From assembly GCA_028689675.1 (NCBI GenBank), contig JAQVCS010000007.1, positions 1 through 64,000 on the forward strand: a stretch of 64,000 bases of DNA, written 5' to 3'. A program made the position numbers and the translations under genes. Below are positions 24,493 through 32,845 of this stretch, piece after piece. Origin of the DNA: Desulfovibrionaceae bacterium (GTDB lineage Bacteria > Desulfobacterota > Desulfovibrionia > Desulfovibrionales > Desulfovibrionaceae). The notes under the pieces were generated by a model that searched no databases, was not told the origin of the DNA, and saw only the letters and a program-made list of their open reading frames with translations. Numbering within the stretch: position 1 is the first letter of the stretch; each line of letters opens with the position of its first letter.

Positions 24493-25509
24493 ATGAGCAC
24501 CCCGCCACACAAAGCCTTGCTGGAAATTCGTGACCTTTCCTTATATATGCCCAATTGCGGCAAGCCCTGCCCTGTGGTCAGCCATGTGGATATTACGCTT
24601 GCCGCAGGCGAGGTGACCTGCCTTGTGGGGGAATCGGGCTGTGGCAAAAGCCTGACTGCCCGCGCTGTGCTCGGCCTGCTCCCCACAGGTTTTCGCGCTA
24701 CAGGGGGCATATTTTTTGATGGTCAGCCCCTGTTGAACCTGCCCGAAAAGGCTTGGCAGCAGGTGCGCGGCAAAGAAATAGGCATGATTTTTCAAGAGCC
24801 CATGACAGCGCTGAACCCCGTCATCCCCGTAGGGGAACAAGTTGCTGAGGTGCTGCGCCTGCACCTGCACATGACGCGCAGCGCAGCGCAGCAACAGGTA
24901 CTTGAACTTTTTGCCCAAGTGGGCATACCCGAAGCCGCCAGCCGCTATCATGTCTACCCGCATCAGCTTTCAGGCGGTATGCGCCAGCGGGTGATGATAG
25001 CCATGGCACTGGCCTGCCGCCCGCGCCTGCTGCTAGCCGATGAGCCCACCACAGCGCTGGATGTGACTATTCAAAACCAAATTTTGCGCCTGCTGCAAGA
25101 GCAAAGCCAAAAACGTACTATGGGCTTGCTGCTTATTACGCATGATTTGGGCGTGGTGGCGCATATGGCGCACCATGTAAACATTATGTATGCAGGCAGG
25201 CTGGTAGAAACCGCCTCAGCAGCTGCCCTTTTTGCTGCGCCGCGCCACCCCTACACCGCGGGGCTTATTGCCTGCGCCCCCAGCCTTGCCCACAAGGGCT
25301 TGAGCAGGCTGCCTGTTATTCAGGGCACAGTCCCGCCGCCTGCCAGCATTGGGGCTGGATGCGTGTTTTATAATCGCTGCACCCGCGCTGTGGAACAATG
25401 CCAGCAAAGTATGCCCCCACTTTGTGGCACAGAGCACAAAGTGGCCTGCTGGAATGCCCTACCCTACAGTAGCACAGGGCATGCTGCTACAAACCACAGC
25501 TACTGCTGA
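24493..25509 (+). CDS. OppD/DppD-type peptide ABC transporter ATPase
   Basis: A 338-residue ATPase: Walker [10 protein letters not shown]-loop [10 protein letters not shown], signature LSGGMRQRV, Walker [13 protein letters not shown] and His switch ITHDLG. The C-terminus has the oligopeptide-transporter extension with several cysteines ([14 protein letters not shown]...[11 protein letters not shown]). The usual partners (two permeases, second ATPase, binding protein) are absent on both sides, so it is either an orphan or works with genes elsewhere. Nickel or peptide uptake are the common substrates of the group. It starts 12 bp after the previous terminator. Confidence 0.85.
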   Translation: MSTPPHKALLEIRDLSLYMPNCGKPCPVVSHVDITLAAGEVTCLVGESGCGKSLTARAVLGLLPTGFRATGGIFFDGQPLLNLPEKAWQQVRGKEIGMIFQEPMTALNPVIPVGEQVAEVLRLHLHMTRSAAQQQVLELFAQVGIPEAASRYHVYPHQLSGGMRQRVMIAMALACRPRLLLADEPTTALDVTIQNQILRLLQEQSQKRTMGLLLITHDLGVVAHMAHHVNIMYAGRLVETASAAALFAAPRHPYTAGLIACAPSLAHKGLSRLPVIQGTVPPPASIGAGCVFYNRCTRAVEQCQQSMPPLCGTEHKVACWNALPYSSTGHAATNHSYC

Positions 25510-25684
25510 AGCGATGCAGCACAACATGTGCGCTCTGAAACGGACTGCCAAACTTTTGGGTGCAGGGCAAGTGCTCCCCTCGCTGCGCTGAAATAGCTAA
25601 GAACAACCTTATTGTCTTGAAGCGGCATAGAACAAGATAGCCCGCCGCTTCCCCGCCAACACGGTAACAATACAAAATAAAGAA

Positions 25685-25718
25685 CCAGCCCTGCCTTGTA
25701 TGCAGAGCTGGCTTTTTT
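25685..25718 (+). terminator. Terminator in the 25.5-26.0 kb gap
   Basis: CCAGCCCTGC (25685-25694) and GCAGAGCTGG (25702-25711) with a CTTTTTT tail. It lies 175 bp after the ATPase stop. Between 25510 and 25684 I see no gene. Confidence 0.75.
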
Positions 25719-25732
25719 GCATTGCGCCCTTG

Positions 25733-25850
25733 CTAGGGCATAGTAGCATTAAAAAAATACCCGTAAGGCTTCATAAAAAAATTGCCACCCAAAGCGTACA
25801 AGGGGAATTCACTCCCCCGTGAAGTGGGCTTTGAATGTGTATTTGCTCTA
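25733..25850. repeat. Family A dispersed element, copy A4
   Basis: From CTAGGGCA to TTTGCTCTA, 118 bp, same orientation as A2 and A3. Conserved parts are CCCGTAAGGCTTC, AAAGCG, ACAAGGGGAA and GAATGTG; this is the most diverged copy. Confidence 0.65.
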
Positions 25851-25998
25851 AAAAAGCAAAGACCAGCATGAAAACACGCTGGTCTGCTCTTCGCATGTGC
25901 CAAAAACTTGAGGCATTGGCAACATAGGCAAGTGACAGCCCCCCTGCACCATGCCAAGAGGCCGCCTTGGGGTGAAGGGAAGCTATCGTAATTATTTT

Positions 25999-26664
25999 TT
26001 AGAAATTAAAACGAGCGCCTACAGAAAATTCATTGCTGTAGGGGCTGGTTTTAATGCTGTATTCACCATCACGGGTTTTCTGCGAAACTTCATGATTGCC
26101 TAGGCCAACAAAGCGATAGCCCAAGTCAATGGCTAAATTGGGGTTGATATTATAGGCAACACCAATGCCCGCATTCCATGCAAAGGTGGTATAATTTTCA
26201 TCCATCGATTCTTTATAGTCACCCTGCTTGATGTCATAGCTGGCATACTGATGCGCCATGCCTATGCCTGCACCAATATAGGGCACAAAATCGCTGCTGT
26301 TATGAAAATCCCAATACAGGTTCAAAAAGCTGGTTTTTGTGTTCCATTCCGACTCTACTTTACCGCGAGAGCCAGACCAATTCTGCGAAGCATTTGAGCG
26401 CAGGGCAAATTCAAATTCGGCGCGCAAGGGGATCATCTGCTCATAAAAGAAATCATAGCCCACAGCAATACTACCGCCAAAAGTCCAATAATCTTCGGAA
26501 CCTACACCATAGCCGTGCAAGTTATTGCTGCGAGAAACTGTACCCAAATTATAATCGCTCATCACAAATTTAGGGGCGACATAAATGCCGCTGGCTGCTT
26601 CTGCCGCCACAGCGGGTAACAATAACGAAGCCGCCAATACGAGAGTGGACAATATACGTTTCAT
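25999..26664 (-). CDS. Outer-membrane beta-barrel protein
   Basis: A 221-residue exported protein with signal peptide MKRILSTLVLAASLLLPAVA and cleavage near AEA-AS. The rest alternates polar and hydrophobic residues in the manner of an eight-stranded barrel (GGSIAVGYDF, VPYIGAGIGMAHQY, NAGIGVAYNINP) and ends in the outer-membrane targeting phenylalanine (GARFNF). It belongs with the surface-antigen / OMP beta-brl group (Pfam-type, OmpW/Msp4-like). It may be an adhesin or small porin; no function can be assigned. GAGGAG precedes the ATG. Single gene. Confidence 0.8.
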   Translation of the reverse strand: MKRILSTLVLAASLLLPAVAAEAASGIYVAPKFVMSDYNLGTVSRSNNLHGYGVGSEDYWTFGGSIAVGYDFFYEQMIPLRAEFEFALRSNASQNWSGSRGKVESEWNTKTSFLNLYWDFHNSSDFVPYIGAGIGMAHQYASYDIKQGDYKESMDENYTTFAWNAGIGVAYNINPNLAIDLGYRFVGLGNHEVSQKTRDGEYSIKTSPYSNEFSVGARFNF

Positions 26665-26966
26665 TCAGATAATCTCCTCGGCTTTCTAGATTTCTTCTAA
26701 AGAACAGCACTGACTTTTACAAAGTATGTCGTTTTTGTCAAGGCTGCTTACCTGTATGTCACTTTTTCCCCCCTTCGGGGGTAGCCTTATTTACAGAGGC
26801 TTTTGCAAACGTAGGCATTGCTGTTTGCAGCCACGTTTGCAGCCGCCTGTGCCACGCTCTTCAGGCAAAAGCTTTACCCTAAAACAGCGTAGCCCTGTTG
26901 CCCCACAAGGTAGCTGCTTTTATGCAGATACTTTTCTGCCCGCGTGCTCAGCATTTTGTGCTCACG
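26665..26966. other. Intergenic region, nothing recognised
   Basis: It presumably contains the promoter of the outer-membrane protein gene. A short CCCCCTTCGGGGG hairpin lies at about 26768-26781. Open frames here are short and unlike proteins. Confidence 0.4.
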
Positions 26967-27935
26967 TCAGCTCAAATCAGGGTCGGAGGGCAATCGTTCC
27001 CAATAAACCTGCCCTTTCTTTTTGTATTTGCGCAAAAGCACATACACGCAGCCCGCGCCGCCATCGGCAGGCACAGCCGTGCAAAAAGCCAAAACAACAC
27101 GCTTAAAAGGCTCTTGAATAAGCCAGTGCTGCACTTTATCCCCCAGCACGCCATAGCCATTGGGGGAATTAAGCCCGCGCCCATGCACCAAGAGCACAGT
27201 GCGCAACCCCTTGAACCACGAGCCCCGAATAAAGCCAAGCAAAGCCTGAAAGGCCTGTGCAGCGCTCAGGCCGTGCAAATCTAAATGCGCCTCGGGGCTG
27301 AATGCGCCAGCGCGCAGGCTGTTTATAGTCAGCTCATCCAGCCCCAGCACATGCCCTTCTCTATGCTCCCCAGCTGAGGAAAGCACAAATTCCAGCTTGC
27401 TGTCGAGCATTTCCTGCGTATAGGCGCTTTCGGGCTGGACAATTTCAGGAATTTGCGCCACTTCGCGCCCCTTACCCGCCAGCGGTTTGACCTGCCGCAT
27501 GGCCGTGGCAAAGGCAGAAAGCTCGCCATGCGCTTCTTCTTGGGCAGCAGCTTGGGCAAACAGCGCTTCTTCTGGCTGGGGGCTAGCGGGGCACAAGGGC
27601 GCGCTGGCAGGGGCTGGCGTGGCTTTTTCGGGCTTGCTCTGCCCATGCAAAGGGGCAAAAGCCTGCTGCTCATGCAGGGCAAAACCCTTGCTTTTTTTGC
27701 TGCCCGCTTTGCCGCCATCTTCCTGCCTGACATTGCGCATGGCTTCATGAAAAAGCCGAGAATCTTCTGGTGGGCAGGGGGCAGCCCCCACAGCGGCAAG
27801 AAAATCAACATCCTCGTGCACGGAAAGTTTTTTCTTCTTTTGTGCTGGGCGGCTGGGGCTTGTTGTACCGCTTTTGGCGGGAAATTGCTTTTTATTCAGC
27901 GCGGCAAAGGGGTTGGCGGTAAAGGAATCGGCCAT
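26967..27935 (-). CDS. Smr-domain protein
   Basis: A 322-residue protein. The first two thirds are low-complexity (Ala, Lys, Pro, Gln), with KNP/KK-rich and EE-rich patches. The C-terminal Smr domain starts near residue 215 with HLDLHGLSAAQA, the conserved LDLHG, and has LVHGRGLNSPNG, the HGxG motif. Smr domains are nucleases or nucleic-acid binders linked to mismatch repair, recombination and ribosome collision response. I chose ATG 27935 (MADSF) because the first ten codons of the longer frame look random and GAGGTG lies upstream. Confidence 0.82.
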   Translation of the reverse strand: MADSFTANPFAALNKKQFPAKSGTTSPSRPAQKKKKLSVHEDVDFLAAVGAAPCPPEDSRLFHEAMRNVRQEDGGKAGSKKSKGFALHEQQAFAPLHGQSKPEKATPAPASAPLCPASPQPEEALFAQAAAQEEAHGELSAFATAMRQVKPLAGKGREVAQIPEIVQPESAYTQEMLDSKLEFVLSSAGEHREGHVLGLDELTINSLRAGAFSPEAHLDLHGLSAAQAFQALLGFIRGSWFKGLRTVLLVHGRGLNSPNGYGVLGDKVQHWLIQEPFKRVVLAFCTAVPADGGAGCVYVLLRKYKKKGQVYWERLPSDPDLS

Positions 27936-27951
27936 GGCACACCTCACAAAA

Positions 27952-27986
27952 TAAAAAAGCCGCAAGTATCCCCTGCGGCTTTTTCT
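27952..27986 (-). terminator. Terminator downstream of secG
   Basis: AAAAAGCCGCA (27955-27965) pairs with TGCGGCTTTTT (27974-27984). T-runs on both strands; it lies 20 bp downstream of the secG stop. Confidence 0.85.
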
Positions 27987-28003
27987 GTATACGAATAAAA
28001 AAA

Positions 28004-28534
28004 CTACTTGGCAGCGGGCTGCGCCGCAGGGGCTTCTGTCTTAGCAGCTTCAGGCTGCGCGGGGGCAGTGGCCGCAGGGGCAGCAGGCTGCGCCGCAGGG
28101 CTTTCTGTCTTTGCTGCTTCTGGCTGGGCAGGGGCTGCGGGGGCTTCTGTTTTGGCAGCTTCAGGCTGCGCGGGGGCAGTGGCCGCAGGGGCAGCAGGCT
28201 GCGCCGCAGAGCTTTCTGTTTTTGCTGCTTCTGGCTGGGCAGGGGCTGCGGGCTGTGCTTTTTCTTCAAACTGCACATTCACATCCAACACGGCCGAATC
28301 ATCGGCAGGGCGCGAGCTTGTGACAAAAGTATAGCTTAACGAAGTGATAATAAAGAGCAAACCCGCAAATGCGGTCAGCTTTGCCAGCATGCCACCTGCA
28401 CCGGTAGAACCGAACACAGACGAGTTACCGCCGCCAAAAATGACGCCCATACCTTCCTTGCCCGCTTGCAGCAGCACAAGAATGACCAGCAAAACACAAA
28501 CAATGATATGCAGCGTTAAAATAAGGGTCTGCAC
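28004..28534 (-). CDS. secG: SecG preprotein translocase subunit with repetitive C-tail
   Basis: A 176-residue product. Residues 1 to about 75 are a standard SecG: two membrane helices around LLVILVLLQAGKEGMGVIFGGG (quoted in part: VLLQAGKEGMGV) and GSTGAGG before helix 2. The rest is an unusual tail of about 85 residues built from Ala, Pro, Gln, Glu and Lys units such as AQPEAAKTE and AAQPAAPAA. I chose the GTG at 28534 because GGAGG lies 5 nt upstream and the product starts as SecG does (VQTLILTLHI); a longer ATG frame from 28600 lacks support. It follows tpiA by 58 bp and probably shares its transcript. Confidence 0.85.
   Translation of the reverse strand: MQTLILTLHIIVCVLLVILVLLQAGKEGMGVIFGGGNSSVFGSTGAGGMLAKLTAFAGLLFIITSLSYTFVTSSRPADDSAVLDVNVQFEEKAQPAAPAQPEAAKTESSAAQPAAPAATAPAQPEAAKTEAPAAPAQPEAAKTESPAAQPAAPAATAPAQPEAAKTEAPAAQPAAK
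28013..28250. repeat. secG: 111-bp tandem repeat inside secG
   Basis: The segment beginning CAGGCTGCGCGGGGGCAGTG at 28051 recurs at 28162, a period of 111 bp (37 codons). Shorter half-units also repeat. It encodes the Ala/Pro/Gln/Glu/Lys tail of SecG, so length variation would keep the frame. Confidence 0.85.
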
Positions 28535-28592
28535 TGTATCCTCCAGAGTAATTCTGCTTCCAAGAGCTGAACTATACCGACAAGCGGCTCTC

Positions 28593-29405
28593 TTACGCAA
28601 AAATAATGCGGCTAAAACTTTCAGCTACTAAAGAAGCACCTCCTACCAAGAGGCCGTCCACATTGTCAAGCAGAATAATGGCGCCAGCATTGTCGGGCTT
28701 AACACTGCCGCCATAAAGAATGGGCGTTTCTGCCCCAAAGTTGGGGAAGCGCTGCACCAGCAATTTACGCACAAGAGCGTGAACTTCTTTAATTTCTTCC
28801 AAAGTTGCCACACGCCCCGTGCCTATTGCCCACACAGGTTCATAGGCAAAAGCTATTGTTTTTTCATCGCACGTTGCGGGCACATTTTTCAGGGCAGTGT
28901 CAAGCTGACGGGTGAGCACCTGCTCAAGCTGGCCAGCCTCACGCTCGGCCAGCGTTTCGCCAATACACAGCATAACCTTAAAGCCCTGCTCTAAAGCAAA
29001 GGCTGTTTTTTTCGCCACAAAGTCATCTTGCTCGCCCAGCAGGTGGCGGCGCTCAGAATGCCCCACCAGCACCCACGTTGCGCGGGCATCGTGCAGCATA
29101 GCAGGGGAAATTTCGCCAGTAAAAGCCCCCTCGGCAGCGGGGTACATATTTTGTGCGCCCACTGAAAAATCGTCAGCGCCGCCAAAAACCATAGCCACAG
29201 CATGCAAGCCCATAAATTGAGGAAAAACAATAACTTCTCGCTGCACATTTTGGTGGCAGCTGCACTGGGCGTCATGGCATTCATGCCCTTGGTGGGCGGC
29301 ATTGTGGTCATGCTCGCGCACAAGGGCAAGCAATTCAGAAGCTGTTTCAGCGCATTGCTGGCGATTTTTGAACATTTTCCAGTTAGCGGCAAAAATCTTT
29401 TTCAT
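28593..29405 (-). CDS. tpiA: Triosephosphate isomerase with His/Cys-rich insertion
   Basis: At 270 residues this is about 20 longer than usual. All catalytic parts are present: NWKMF (Asn 8, Lys 10), GHSERR (catalytic His), AYEPVWAIGTG (catalytic Glu) and YGGSVK. The extra length is a block at residues 32-53, after the first helix, with six His and three Cys (EHDHNAAHQGHECH, then QCSCHQN). This could bind a metal; nothing like it is needed for the reaction. The enzyme interconverts dihydroxyacetone phosphate and glyceraldehyde 3-phosphate. It overlaps rimI by 4 bp and precedes secG. Confidence 0.93.
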   Translation of the reverse strand: MKKIFAANWKMFKNRQQCAETASELLALVREHDHNAAHQGHECHDAQCSCHQNVQREVIVFPQFMGLHAVAMVFGGADDFSVGAQNMYPAAEGAFTGEISPAMLHDARATWVLVGHSERRHLLGEQDDFVAKKTAFALEQGFKVMLCIGETLAEREAGQLEQVLTRQLDTALKNVPATCDEKTIAFAYEPVWAIGTGRVATLEEIKEVHALVRKLLVQRFPNFGAETPILYGGSVKPDNAGAIILLDNVDGLLVGGASLVAESFSRIIFA

Positions 29406-29899
29406 GCTTTATCCTTTTTATCCCGCGCTGCCGCGAGGTCACACACATAAATAAGGGCATCTTCACCCGTATCGGCATAATACTGCCGCCGCCGCCCCAC
29501 AGGCACAAAACCCTGCGCTTTGTACAGTGCAATGGCTGGGGCATTGCCAGTGCGCACTTCCAATACAGCCCTAGAAATACCCTTTTTGCAGGCTTCTTGC
29601 AAGGTCAGGCTTAGCAGGCGCGTGCCCATGCCCTGCTGCCGCCACGCGGGGGCAATGGCTATATTCAGTATTTCCAGCTCGTCAAAAGTATGGTACAAAG
29701 CCACATAGCCCACCAGCACAAGCCCCTGTTTCAGGCCATAAGCCATAAAGGCCTGCTGTGTGAATGATGCTGTACATTCCGCCTCGCCCCAAGGCTGGGA
29801 AAAGCAAGCCTGCTCTAGCTGCACTAGGCTTGGCACATCCCCCGCATTCAGCGCAGTAAACACTGCTGCTTCAGGAGATAATTTGGGTATCGTTTCCAT
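29402..29899 (-). CDS. rimI: Ribosomal protein S18 alanine N-acetyltransferase (RimI)
   Basis: A 165-residue GNAT. It has the RimI-type segment LEQACFSQPW, the strand ELEILNIAIAP, acetyl-CoA loop QQGMGTRLL, and LEVRTGNAPAIALYKAQGF, which is characteristic of RimI/RimI-like enzymes. ATG 29899 (METIPK) has AGGATAT upstream; the longer open frame is unlike any GNAT. First gene of rimI-tpiA-secG. Its 5' end overlaps the start of the gene on the other strand. Confidence 0.85.
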   Translation of the reverse strand: METIPKLSPEAAVFTALNAGDVPSLVQLEQACFSQPWGEAECTASFTQQAFMAYGLKQGLVLVGYVALYHTFDELEILNIAIAPAWRQQGMGTRLLSLTLQEACKKGISRAVLEVRTGNAPAIALYKAQGFVPVGRRRQYYADTGEDALIYVCDLAAARDKKDKA

Positions 29900-30419
29900 A
29901 TATCCTGCCCTTGCTGGCATACCCGACTTGCTGGAAGTTGTTGACAGCAACAATAAAGCCCTGCTGCTCATGCCGCAGGAACAAGTTTTGCGCCAGCACT
30001 TGCCCCACCGCCGCGCTATGCTCATAGTATGTGACAGGCAGGGGCGCATTGTGCTGTGCCGTTTGCACGGGCAGGAACAAAGCTGGGGTTTTGCCCTGTG
30101 CCCTGTACCTGCGGGGGCTTCGTATGAAGACACGGCCTGCGGGGTGCTGGCAAGCTGGGGGCTGCCCCCTTTGCCCCTGCACAGCCATGGCCTGTGGCCA
30201 CCATGTGCCACCAACAGCTATGCCTTTACGGCCTGCTACAGGGCAAACCTGCACTGCCCCCTGCCCCTTGCCGCCTCAAGCCCGCTTGCCGAAAGCATGC
30301 TGCTTGATATGGATGAACTGCGCGGCATAGCCAGTAGCCTGCCACAGCAGCTTGCCCCAGAGGTGCACTGGGCACTGACCCAAAAGGGGCTGTTCAGCCT
30401 GCCGCATGAGCGCAGATAA
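29883..30419 (+). CDS. Nudix-like protein with degenerate Nudix box
   Basis: The region LLEVVDSNNKALLLMPQEQVLRQHLPHRRAM (quoted in parts: LLEVVDSNNKALL, HLPHRRAM) matches the start of IPP-isomerase/YfcD-type Nudix proteins, and IVCDRQGRIVLCRL gives the next strand. Where the Nudix box GX5EX7REUXEEXGU should be, I read GASYEDTACGVLASWGL: the glycine and one glutamate may remain but REUXEE is lost, so catalysis is doubtful. The start is uncertain. TTG 29883 has AGGAG 5 nt upstream and gives 178 residues, but it overlaps the 5' end of rimI by 17 bp; ATG 29760 would overlap it by 140 bp. Repeat B2 follows. Confidence 0.6.
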   Translation: MGIVSIYPALAGIPDLLEVVDSNNKALLLMPQEQVLRQHLPHRRAMLIVCDRQGRIVLCRLHGQEQSWGFALCPVPAGASYEDTACGVLASWGLPPLPLHSHGLWPPCATNSYAFTACYRANLHCPLPLAASSPLAESMLLDMDELRGIASSLPQQLAPEVHWALTQKGLFSLPHERR

Positions 30420-30439
30420 GCCTTGAAAATTTGTCTGGC

Positions 30440-30584
30440 CTAGAACAACTAACATTACATAATGTTAATGTTGAAAGACAAACACACTTCGGCTCGTAAC
30501 AGCGCAAATAAATTATGCTTGTGCCTTCGTTACTGGCATCTGCTCCCGCAGATGCCAGAGCAATTCCAAAACAAAATTGCTCTA
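30440..30584. repeat. Family B dispersed element, copy B2
   Basis: 145 bp from CTAGAACAA to TTGCTCTAG. It shares ACACTTCGGCTCGTAACAGC and GCAAATA with B3, and contains its own hairpins (ACATTA/TAATGT; GGCATCTGC/GCAGATGCC). Its right end supplies the TAG stop codon of mreB on the minus strand. Confidence 0.8.
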
Positions 30585-31607
30585 GTTGATAAACACACCA
30601 CCAAAACGCTCCTTATCTTCCATAGCCCGCGCTGTGCCGCGCAAGACTGTGGTAAGGGGCTCGGCATCCACCACCACATTCAGCTTGGTGACCTCGGCAA
30701 TGCGGCGATCTAAACCACGAATAAGCGCACCGCCACCCGCAATAAGCATACCGTTGCGGTAAATATCCCCTGCCAGCTCTGGCGGTGTTTTTTCCAAAGC
30801 GCGGAAAATGGCATCGATAATGGTTTGGATAGGTTCTTTCAGGGCTTCGCGCACATGCCCTTCGGTAAGGCGAATAACCTTGGGCGTGCCTAAAGAAATA
30901 TCTTTGCCCGAAACTTCAATAACGGGGGCATCGGGCATGGGTATGGCGCAACCAATGAGCTTTTTGACATTTTCTGCCGTATTATCACCAATTTCCAGAC
31001 GAAAAACATCGCGTACATAACGCTGCACAGCCCTGTCCATCACATCCCCAGCTACGCGCACCGATTCATAATGCGCAATAGCTGAAAGGGTAATAACGGC
31101 CACTTCAGACGTGCCGCCGCCAATATCCAGCACCAAATTACCCTGCGGCTCAAGCACGGGCAGGTTTGCCCCAATAGCTGCGGCCATGGGTTCTTCAATT
31201 AGCAGCACTTCCCTCGCGCCTGCATCCATGCCCGATTCTATAACGGCGCGCTTTTCCACCTGCGTAATGCCCGTGGGGATGCAAATAGCCATAGAGGGCT
31301 TGATAATGCGAAAGCCTTTAATGATCTTGCGCACAAAAAAGGCAATCATCTCACGGGTAACTTCAAAGTCGGCAATAACGCCATCTTTCATAGGGCGTAT
31401 GGCGCGGATGCGCTGTGGTGTGCGCCCCAAAAAGTCTTTTGCCGCCCGCCCCACGGCAAGCACCGTGCCTTTGTGCACATCCATGGCAACCACAGAAGGC
31501 TCATTGACAGCAATGCCCGCACTCTTGGTATACAATAAGGTATTAGCCGTGCCCAAATCCATAGCAATGTTTTCGCCAAAGGAGCTGAAAAAACGCTGTA
31601 AAAACAT
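30582..31607 (-). CDS. mreB: Rod-shape determining protein MreB
   Basis: A 341-residue actin-fold protein. Phosphate-1 motif AMDLGTANTLLY, phosphate-2 region VLDIGGGTSEVAVI, and adenosine motif LIAGGGALIRGLDRR are all intact. It polymerises on the inner membrane and guides cell-wall elongation. RBS AGAGGAAAAG lies in the end of the upstream gene, whose stop abuts the mreB ATG. mreC and mreD do not follow; instead a repeat element begins at the stop codon. Confidence 0.96.
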   Translation of the reverse strand: MFLQRFFSSFGENIAMDLGTANTLLYTKSAGIAVNEPSVVAMDVHKGTVLAVGRAAKDFLGRTPQRIRAIRPMKDGVIADFEVTREMIAFFVRKIIKGFRIIKPSMAICIPTGITQVEKRAVIESGMDAGAREVLLIEEPMAAAIGANLPVLEPQGNLVLDIGGGTSEVAVITLSAIAHYESVRVAGDVMDRAVQRYVRDVFRLEIGDNTAENVKKLIGCAIPMPDAPVIEVSGKDISLGTPKVIRLTEGHVREALKEPIQTIIDAIFRALEKTPPELAGDIYRNGMLIAGGGALIRGLDRRIAEVTKLNVVVDAEPLTTVLRGTARAMEDKERFGGVFIN

Positions 31608-32627
31608 TTACTTTTCCTCTGCGCCTGCATCGGGCGCGCTATGGCTTTCATTGCCAGAATTTCTGTATAACTGCGCCTTGGGCAGCATATTCTGCACACG
31701 ATTTTTCAAGTACAGTGTTTCAACATACAGGCTCATATAGTCCATAGCCTGCTGCAAAAAAGAACGCATGGCATCATTCACATCCACCGCTTTTGGGCTG
31801 CCAAGGCACAGCACACCGCGCGTGCTCTTGTTCAAAAGCAGGGGCATGCAAATAACAGCCTGAAAGGTTGGCGAATTGGCTATGCGCCCAAAAAGGAGCT
31901 GCTCGGCATCGCTGCATTGCACCACAGGCTCGCCATTGCGGAACACACAGCCTATCAGGTTACCCCCCATAGAAAGCTGCATGGGCTCATCGCTAAGCAA
32001 CATGGGGCTTGATTCCATTTCTAGCAAAAAGCTTTCTTGCGGAACATCCACAGAAGCAAAGGCACAATATTCAAAACCAGTGGCTCGCACCATAATTTCT
32101 AAAAAGTCTTTCAAGAATGCTGCCCAGCTGCGGCTGCGCTGGCGCAAAACAGGCAACAGGCTTAATGCTGTAAAATACTGTTCTATATAGCTTGAAAGGT
32201 CTTCGCGCGTTTGTGTGAGCTGGGCATTTTCCATCAATTTTGCAAAAAGCTGCAAAATTTTACAATCTTTATCAGAAAAAGAATATTGGCGCTTGCTGTC
32301 CACACAGAGCACGCCGCCCGTTTCAATGGGGCAGCCCATAAAAGCCTTGATGCTGCTTTCTTCCCCATCGCGGTAATAGTTAAGCACATTCTGATGCTGA
32401 TCCACATTGGGCACAAGCAAAGGTTCTTTGTTGCGGGCTATCCAGCCCACAAGGCCTTTGCCTTTCAGCACACTTGCCCCTGTGGCAATTTTTTCCCCAA
32501 GGCTATACGAAGCGGTTAAAATGCATGTTTCTGAATCCCCCTCTGGCAAAAAAAGCACGGCAGAATAGGCATCAAACACGCTGCACACAATACTGAGCAA
32601 TTGTTTTTCTATAGAAAGCTGGGTCAT
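31608..32627 (-). CDS. Double-GAF-domain protein upstream of mreB
   Basis: A 339-residue soluble protein with two GAF-like halves: residues about 15-155 (VGWIARNKEPLLVPNV, then GGVLCVDSKRQYSFSDKD) and about 190-310 (GNLIGCVFRNGEPVVQ, then RGVLCLGSPK). There is no output domain such as a kinase or GGDEF. The end is a polar tail. Since its stop codon touches the mreB start, it is probably co-transcribed with and regulates, or senses conditions for, cell-shape control; this is inference. The start is uncertain: ATG 32627 lacks a strong site, ATG 32669 is the alternative. Confidence 0.78.
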   Translation of the reverse strand: MTQLSIEKQLLSIVCSVFDAYSAVLFLPEGDSETCILTASYSLGEKIATGASVLKGKGLVGWIARNKEPLLVPNVDQHQNVLNYYRDGEESSIKAFMGCPIETGGVLCVDSKRQYSFSDKDCKILQLFAKLMENAQLTQTREDLSSYIEQYFTALSLLPVLRQRSRSWAAFLKDFLEIMVRATGFEYCAFASVDVPQESFLLEMESSPMLLSDEPMQLSMGGNLIGCVFRNGEPVVQCSDAEQLLFGRIANSPTFQAVICMPLLLNKSTRGVLCLGSPKAVDVNDAMRSFLQQAMDYMSLYVETLYLKNRVQNMLPKAQLYRNSGNESHSAPDAGAEEK

Positions 32628-32845
32628 GGAAAAAGGCCTTTTTGAGTAAAAATAGAGAGCAGAACGCATCTTTTTTGTAAAGCTATCAAATGGTCACGGC
32701 AAGAGCAAGCCCCTCCAGCACGGCACTGCCTTTGCGGGGGAGTAATTTTTTACGTCGGAGAGAGTAGCATTTTTTGGCAAAATATATATACTTACATGAG
32801 GAATAGACAGAATAGTCACCTTTTGAGCAAGTATGGAACGGCACT

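Noticed and set aside
26721-27106. Frames in the gap upstream of the outer-membrane protein gene
   Set aside because: Cys/Pro/Arg-rich, overlapping the Smr gene in antisense, and without ribosome sites.
29760-29882. ATG start for the Nudix-like gene at 29760
   Set aside because: It would overlap rimI by 140 bp with residues that do not match the family; TTG 29883 with a good ribosome site is preferred.
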